Shown piece after piece: positions 58,345 through 64,000 of a DNA stretch of 64,000 nt. Source of the stretch: Scalesia atractyloides (taxonomy: Eukaryota > Streptophyta > Magnoliopsida > Asterales > Asteraceae); the NCBI GenBank assembly GCA_947069175.1, contig CAMTDV010000017.1:49113137-49177136 (forward strand), read 5' to 3'. Made by a program: the position numbers and the translations under genes. Within the stretch, counting starts at the first letter, position 1, and the number at the start of each line of letters is the position of its first letter. Below the pieces are notes generated by a model that ran no database searches, was not told the DNA's origin, and saw nothing but the letters and a program-made list of their open reading frames with translations.

Positions 58345-59758
58345 GTCTTCATTACAGGACCATCATGTGCAGCAGATTTGGTCTGCGATTCAGGAAGCTC
58401 CAAGCACATGACTGGGGATAGGAGCTTACTTAGAAACTATGTAGAAAAGTGAGGTAAATTTGTAAATTTTGGTAATGGAGTCAAGGGTAGGGTAAAAGGT
58501 TATGGAAGCATAACATATGGTACAATAACAATTGAGAAAGTGGCACATGTAGAAGGTTTAAAATACAACCTTCTAAGTTGTGGTAAGTTTTGTGACAAAT
58601 GATTTAAGGTAACTTTTCTACCTGATACTTGCTTATTAACAGGTCTTGAAGATGATAAAATTTATATTAGAGGAAAAAGAATAAGAAAATCAATTTATTT
58701 CTTTGACTTCCACAACAAAATTGAAGAACCTCAATTTTGTTTATTTACAAAAGAAAATAAAGGAAACAGTTGGTTATGGTAGAAAAGACTGGCTCATATA
58801 AATTTTAAAACTTTAATCAAATTAGCAAGCAAGTGTCTGGTAAAAGGATTACCTTCTATTACTTCAAGAAAAGACAAACTCTGTGAAGCATGAGAGCTGG
58901 GAAAGTCAAAAAGAGGCTCACACAAAACTGTGGTAGAATCTTTTATCTCTGAAAATCTTGAACTTTTACATATGGACCTCTGTGGACCAATAAGCACTGA
59001 AAGTTTTTCTGGAAAGAAATACATTTTAGTTGTTGTTGATGACTATTCAAGGTACATATGGGTGGAATTTTTTAGGCAAAAGAGTGAAACACCAGATCTG
59101 ATCATAAATTTTGTTAAGAAAATTGAAAATATGTTAAAATTAATTGTAAGAAAAATCAGATCTGACAATGGAACATAATTCAAAAATACAAAACTTGAGA
59201 ACTTCCTAACAGAAAAAGGAATATCTCATGATTTTTCTGCTCCCAGAACCTCACAACAAAATGGGGTTGTTGAAAGGAGAAACAGAACTTTGGTAGAAGC
59301 AGCAAGAACATGCTAGTCTTTGCCAAACTGCCAACCTATTTTTGGGCTGAAGCAGTGGCAAATGCATGTTTCACACAAAACAGAACTATCATCAACAAAA
59401 TACATTAAAAAACAGCTTCTCACATCATAAACAAAATGGTACAAGTGTTAAATTTTTACATACCTTTGGATGTAGATGTTTTATCTTTAATGATTTTGAT
59501 AGTTTAGAGAAATTTGACAGAAAAGCTGAACAAAGAATTTTTCTTGGAGACTCTTTCTCTTCAAAAGCTTACAGAGTATTTGTTTTAAATAGCAGAACAA
59601 TCAGAGAAAGTCTGTATGTCTCTTTTGATGATTCATCAGAAACAGAAATTTCTGATGACATCATAAGTTTCTCACAAAAAGAAAATTCAACAAATAATGA
59701 ACACCTATTGACAGAACTGACAAATGAACTGCTTGGGTATGACTGGGAGGGAAATTAG
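58345..59758 (+). pseudogene. Copia protease and integrase, multiply broken
   Basis: Protease: DLVCDSGSSKHMTGDRSLL (D-S-G active site). The frame continues through YNLLSCGKFC to a pre-integrase region with RLAHINFKTL. Integrase: LELLHMDLCGPISTESFSGK and ILVVVDDYSRYIWVEFF, then KIRSDNGT, where a stop replaces the next residue (59176-59178), and SQQNGVVERRNRTLVEAAR with the catalytic Glu. Further stops and a frame change follow. The last piece (59366-59758) has FGCRCFIFNDFDSLEKFDRK and RIFLGDSFSSKAYRVF, the usual end of copia integrase. At least six stops are seen (for example near 58450, 58600, 58780, 58890 and 59177). Confidence 0.8.
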
Positions 59759-60143
59759 GGAAATTTACGAGAAAACCAGTCACACTCTAACTCTAAAGAA
59801 AATTTAGAGCCCTTAGATGAAATACAAGGAATAACAAATCAGGCATCAGATACTACATCAGAAAATCAAGAAAAACAAATGTCTGAAGACTCAGGCTCAG
59901 AACAGATCATCAATCAGGAGGAAGCAGAAAGTTCTTCACAATCCATCACTTGATTCAACAAATACTGCTACAAGTGGAAGATGGATAAAGGGTCACTCAA
60001 CAGAAAATATCATAGCAAACCCTCAAGATGGTGTTAAACCAAGATCAACAACTGTTCATGAATGTCTTCATGCTGGTTTCTTAAGTTTAACTGAACCAAA
60101 AACAACAAATAAAGCACTCAAGGATCCAGACTGGGTTCAAGCC

Positions 60144-60854
60144 ATGCAAGAAGAACTTGATCAGTTTGAAAGAAGTCAAGTGTGGAACCTAGTACCTAGA
60201 CCAAATGGCAAATATGTCATAGGGTCAAAATGGGTATTTAGAAATAAATCTGATGAACAAGGTATAATAACAAGAAACAAAACAAGATTGGTATTAAAAG
60301 GGTATATTCAACAAGAAGGAATTGACTATGATGAAACTTTTGCACCAGTAGCAAGACTGGAGGAAGTTAGAATCTTTATTGCTTATACAGCTTCAAAAGG
60401 CTTCAAAGTTTATCAGATCGATGTAAAGTCTGTTTTTCTGAATGGTAAGATTGATCAAGAAGTATATGTGCAGCAACCAGAAGGCTTTGTTGATCCAAAA
60501 TTTCCAAAACATGTTTATAAACTAAACAAAGTCTTGTATGGGTTGAAACAAGCTCCAAGAGCATGGTATGAAACTCTTTCAAACTTTTTGATCCAATCAG
60601 GTTTTACCAAAGGTACTATAGACACAACTCTATTTTTCAAAACACACAAAGGGCAAAATTGTTGGTACAAATACATGTTGATGACACTATTTGGATCAAC
60701 CAACTCAAATCATTGTAGAAAGTTTGAAAAATTGATGACAAGCAATTTTGAGATGAGCATGATGGGAGAATTAAGCTTCTTTTTAGGTCTCCAAGTAAAA
60801 CAAGAATCTGATGGAATATTTTTGAATCAATCAAAATATGTTAAAACCATTTAA
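60144..60854 (+). pseudogene. Copia reverse transcriptase with a displaced, mutated active site
   Basis: MQEELDQFERSQVWNLVPRP, GSKWVFRNKSDEQG, YDETFAPVARLEEVR, IDVKSVFLNGKIDQEVYVQQ and LYGLKQAPRAWYE are the ordered copia RT blocks. At the active site the expected Y-V-D-D reads H-V-D-D at 60674-60685, in a frame one base off the surrounding ORF; two compensating indels near 60655 and 60690 bracket it. The protein as read therefore lacks the catalytic aspartates. MSMMGELSFFLGLQVKQESD follows, and stops then separate it from RNase H. Confidence 0.85.
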
Positions 60855-60895
60855 AAAAATATTCATTAGAAAATTGCTCATCATCAAAAACTCCC

Positions 60896-61663
60896 ATGGC
60901 CACAGGAAACAAGTTAGATTCTGATCCTGATGGTGCAAATGTAAATCTTAAAACCTACAGAGGAATGATTGGATCACTCTTATATCTAACAGCTAGCAGA
61001 CCTGACATAATGTTTTCAACATGCTTTCTGGCTAGATATCAGTGCAATCCAAAAGAATCTCATTTAAAAGCAGTAACAAGAGTTTTTAAGTATCTAAAAG
61101 GCACATCTGACCATGGCTTATGGTACCCTAAGGGAACTAGTTTAGACCTAATTGCATATTCAGATGCAGATCACGCAGGATGTAAACTGGACAGAAAAAC
61201 CACATCAGGTGCTTGTCAGATGCTTGGAGAAAAGCTTGTATGTTGGGCAAGTAAGAAACAAAACTGTGTTTTCACCTCTACAGCTGAAGCAGAATATGTA
61301 GCAGCAGCAAGCTGTTGTTCACAAGTTTTGTGGACGCAAACACAACTCAAAGATTTTGGAGTGTATCTGACAAAAATACCGATCTTGTGTGATTCTAAGA
61401 GTGCAATAGCAATAACTTCAAATCCTGTTCACCACTCACGAACGAAACATATTGATGTTAGGTATCATTTCATAAAAGATCATGTGCAAAAAGGAAATAT
61501 AGAAATGCATTTTGTTCCAAAAGAAAATAAGTTTGCTGATATTTTTAAAAAACCTTTGGATGAGAAAAGACATAATTATTTAATCAGAAAATTGGGAATG
61601 ATAAACAAGAGATACGATGAAACTACTCAATCCACAAAATTTTCTGATGAAACTAAAGTTTGA
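60896..61663 (+). pseudogene. Copia RT end and RNase H, open frame
   Basis: A 255-codon open frame with YRGMIGSLLYLTASRPDIMF, then RNase H blocks: AYSDADHAGCKLDRKTTSG, VFTSTAEAEYVAAASC, ILCDSKSAIAITSNPVHHSR and TKHIDVRYHFIKDHV. The acidic residues of RNase H (DAD, E in AEAEY, D in CDSK) are present. It ends with a short D/K-rich tail. This is the best-preserved part of pol. Confidence 0.85.
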
Positions 61664-62376
61664 TAATTAAACGGGCTCTAATAAATTGATTAGAAATCTG
61701 ATAAAAACTCTGATCAGAATTATGTCAAAACTGAATCTGATAATCCCGTCAGAAATCTGATCAATTCATTAGAAGCAAGAAAATTTTTCTTTGTTCTCAA
61801 CAGAAAAAGTGCCACCCTCAAATATCTCCTTAGTACCATGAATGCACACATAACTTGTACAATTTTTTTTATTTTACATAGTTTCTTTTCAAACTTCATT
61901 TTTCACTAACTTAGGAATATCTAATGCATGAGGAAAGTATACGTCACAAAGATAACTCCCCAAGTTTTCATTTATCTTATTTTATTTTTTTACCCCCATC
62001 ACATCAACTTCACACGCTTACTCAACATGATTAAAGGAAAGAAGGCTACACATGTCCTCTTAACAGAAAATTAAAGACCAGGGTGCCGCCTATTCTTAAA
62101 TGAGGAGGGAGAATACGACAATTTTTAGTTCTAAATGAATCTGACACCATATCTCGAAGTGGAGTAGAATCGGTATAATCAAGATCTTAACCAGTGAAAA
62201 CATTTAAGGCATGTACTTATTGTCTTTAAATAGACACACACTTACTCATACATTTTCACCTGAAAACTTTTTGAAACACTCATCTTCTTCACTTAACACA
62301 CACAACCACCACGGAAAGAATTGATAGCGATCAATTCCCTCTGCCTTACTTCCAAAGGCACAATGCAAGAGTAAGG
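61664..62376. other. Spacer between copia pol and the extra ORF, with a TATA-like leader
   Basis: 61670-61770 is dense in ATCTGATNA words. A TATA-like TCTTTAAATAG at 62222-62232 is followed by a C/A-rich leader to the ORF at 62377. GAATTGAT/ATCAATTC forms an 8-bp hairpin at 62319-62338. A short upstream ATG (62362) opens only a few codons. Confidence 0.4.
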
Positions 62377-63144
62377 ATGAACGATGATCCAAGATATGTA
62401 AATTGCTCCACCATCCTGAACATGCTACTGAGCAGTCCAATAGCTTTTGCTCTTTCCATGCACGTTCAAGTGTTTCCGGAAATTCTTCAAGAGTTTTGGA
62501 AGTCTGCACGACTGGTTGTAGATGATGGAAGGCTGACCACCATTTCAGGGTGGGTGATGGGCAATAGGCTCATTTGCTTAAATGATCACACTATCAGGGA
62601 AGCTCTCTTGCTAAGAGATGACTGTCCTCCAACCACCTTCTCCTTGGCAGACAGGCATACTACCTTGGCTGTGATGGGATACCTTGATCCTCAAGGAAGA
62701 GTCCCCATCTTCAAAAGCGGGTTCATTGAACCTTGGCAGTTTCTGGTAACCCAGTTTGCCTTTTGCTTTACGAGGAAGCCTCAAGTTGGTATGAGATTAC
62801 TCTTAAGGATAATGGATCCTCTCCATGCCTTAGTAAATCATCTCTCCTACAACTACTCTTCTTATCTAATGAATGACTTTAGGGCCAACTTACTGTGAGG
62901 TCGTCCTTTCCTCATCTACCCAAGGTTCTTGATGAAAATAATAACCTCTCAACTGTACTTTGGAGGAGTTCCTGCATCATATATCAGAGAAAGAATGCTT
63001 GTTCAGGAGGAACAACACATTGCTGCCCTCATACCAACAGACGGCAACACATGGCATGAAACACTTCTATGGGAAATGGTGCAGATCATCTATGGAGATG
63101 GAGATTTTGGAAATGACGATCTTAGCGATGAAGAGATAGTTTAA
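62377..63144 (+). pseudogene. Extra ORF after copia pol (env position), one in-frame stop
   Basis: One frame spans 256 codons with a single TGA at 62896-62898. The first part has HVQVFPEILQEFWKSARLVV, LICLNDHTIREALLLRDDCP and FIEPWQFLVTQFAFCFTRKP. After the stop come GRPFLIYPRFLMKIITSQLY and SYIRERMLVQEEQ. The F-L-(I/M)-Y-P-R-F-L motif and the layout resemble an extra protein I recall from other plant LTR elements, of unknown function; no search was possible. There is no visible signal peptide, furin-like site or transmembrane helix, so an envelope role is unsupported. The C-terminus is acidic (DGDFGNDDLSDEE). The coding quality and single stop suggest recent loss. A TATA-like box and leader lie just upstream. 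Confidence 0.6.
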
Positions 63145-63186
63145 CTTTTCTTTGTTTTTCGTTTTAGATGTTTATATTTCTTGTAC

Positions 63187-63192
63187 TTAATT

Positions 63193-63238
<46 letters not shown>

Positions 63239-63240
63239 TA
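63187..63240. repeat. (AC)n(AT)n microsatellite
   Basis: A run of CA repeats (about 63192-63217) changes directly into TA repeats (to about 63239), just before the 30-bp repeats. Confidence 0.95.
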
Positions 63241-63250
63241 TTTTGGTTGA

Positions 63251-63490
63251 GGGGGAATTTCTGATGAGATCAAAGATCCAGGGGGAATTTCTGATGAGAT
63301 CAGGAATCCAGGGGGAATTTCTGATAAGATCAGGAATGCAGGGAGAATTTCTGATGAGATCAAAGATCCAGGGGAAATTTCTAATGAGATCAAAGATTTA
63401 GGGGGAATTTGTGACGAGATCAGAAATCCAGGGGGAATTTCTAATAAGATCAAAGATCCAGGGGGAATTTCTGATAACCACAACATTTCA
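63251..63490. repeat. Eight 30-bp purine-rich tandem repeats
   Basis: Units start every 30 bases from 63251; the type unit is GGGGGAATTTCTGATGAGAT plus CA(A/G)(A/G)(A/G)ATCCA. The first seven are clear and the eighth (63461-63490) diverges in its second half. The period is exactly ten codons, so open frames on both strands repeat (GEFLMRSKIQ on +). Each unit starts with a polypurine-tract-like GGGGGAA. Confidence 0.95.
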
Positions 63491-63662
63491 GGAAGAATTT
63501 ATGATAATATCATAAAAACTCTCATGAGATCACAATTTTCAGGAACTGCTGATGTTTTAAAAGATAAGAGGAAACCTTGAAGAAATTTTTGTCAAAAGAA
63601 TGAAAACATTTCAAAACAAGAAGGTTAAATAAAGGGAGATGAAGATATGTTGATTAAAACAA

Positions 63663-63790
63663 TTTTTTTCAAATGCAACATCTTTTCCTTGTTTCAAATG
63701 CAATAACTTTTTCTTGTTTCAAATGCAACAACTTTTTCTTTATTCAAATGCAACAACTTTTTCTTGTTTCAAATACAACATCTGTTTCTG
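63663..63790. repeat. AAATGCAACA(A/T)CTTTTTCTTG tandem-like repeats
   Basis: About five copies of a ~26-28-base unit (CAAATGCAAC then TTTTTCTTGTTT). A further copy at about 63898 is followed by two copies of ATCAGAAAATCTGATCATTT (63943-63980). The region probably lies just before the 3' LTR, which is not in the window. Confidence 0.8.
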
Positions 63791-64000
63791 ATTCTTCTAA
63801 AAGATCAACCTTTTCTGATGAAAGTCTGACCACATCTGATGAAACCTTTCGAACAGACGATAGGAGATGAAAATTTGCGGATTAACAAGTTCTCAATTTA
63901 AATGCAACATCTTTTTCTACTATCATCAGAAAATCTGATCATTTTTATCAGAAAATCTGATCATTTCATCAAAAATTCTTAATCGTTGAAAATCAGAAAA

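Larger units (their letters stand above)
43587..64000 (+). mobile_element. Sirevirus-like Ty1/copia retrotransposon, defective, running off the right edge
   Basis: It begins TGTTAGG inside the Athila LTR. Its 5' LTR is split by Tekay B into 43587-44115 and 56017-56190 (about 703 bases in all, ending CCAACA). An initiator-Met-type primer site TGGTATCAGAGC at 56193-56204 follows directly. The gene order gag, protease, integrase, RT, RNase H is that of copia. A long gag, an ORF after pol and repeated purine tracts near the 3' end point to the Sirevirus lineage (inference). The 3' LTR is not in the window. gag has one frameshift; integrase and RT have many stops. Confidence 0.88.

Noticed and set aside
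62377..63144. True envelope gene
   Set aside because: Position fits, but there is no signal peptide, transmembrane segment or cleavage site, so an envelope function is not claimed.

Overview
The window looks like plant nuclear DNA, specifically a retrotransposon-rich eudicot genome. One host gene with many short exons and GT-AG introns sits beside a large nested stack of LTR retrotransposons. The family mix (Athila with a tRNA-Asp-type primer site, Tekay/Del-type chromoviruses with long LTRs, a Sirevirus-like copia with an extra 3' ORF, and a plant 'gypsy-type transposon' domain pseudogene) suggests an Asteraceae-like genome. That family assignment is inference, not proof.

Left part (1-18344). 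A Mutator-like fold-back element (1-1232) is followed by a possible promoter and 5' UTR exon. The putative 5' UTR intron holds an hAT-type element (1620-5407, 8-bp target duplication). That element is itself split by a 2.9-kb solo LTR (2106-5038, 5-bp target duplication). The single recognisable host gene follows: a 12-exon DEAH-box RNA helicase of the DHX33/DEAH10 (RID1) type (5533-9861, + strand). It carries one apparent one-base frameshift in exon 11. Downstream lie a tRNA-derived SINE candidate, a second hAT-like element, a broken plant transposon-domain gene with its own TATA box (12780-14690), and a textbook fold-back MITE with a 10-bp target duplication (15865-16239).

Right part (18345-64000). 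This is a retrotransposon nest three insertions deep. An Athila-type element on the - strand spans 18345 to at least 43586, with its 3' LTR at 18345-19653 and its 5' LTR starting at 42286. Tekay-type element A (31584-42168, 5-bp TSD) inserted into its leader, between primer site and gag. A Sirevirus-like copia on the + strand inserted into its 5' LTR at 43587. The 5' LTR of that copia was then split by Tekay-type element B (44116-56011, 5-bp TSD). The copia runs off the right edge of the window. All four carry stop codons or frameshifts and none looks autonomous as read.

The most unusual structures are four: tRNA-like modules with pol III A and B boxes repeated inside the LTRs of Tekay A; an array of five tandem hairpins with compensatory stem changes in the solo LTR; an extra ORF with its own TATA-like leader in the copia; and eight 30-bp purine-rich repeats after that ORF.
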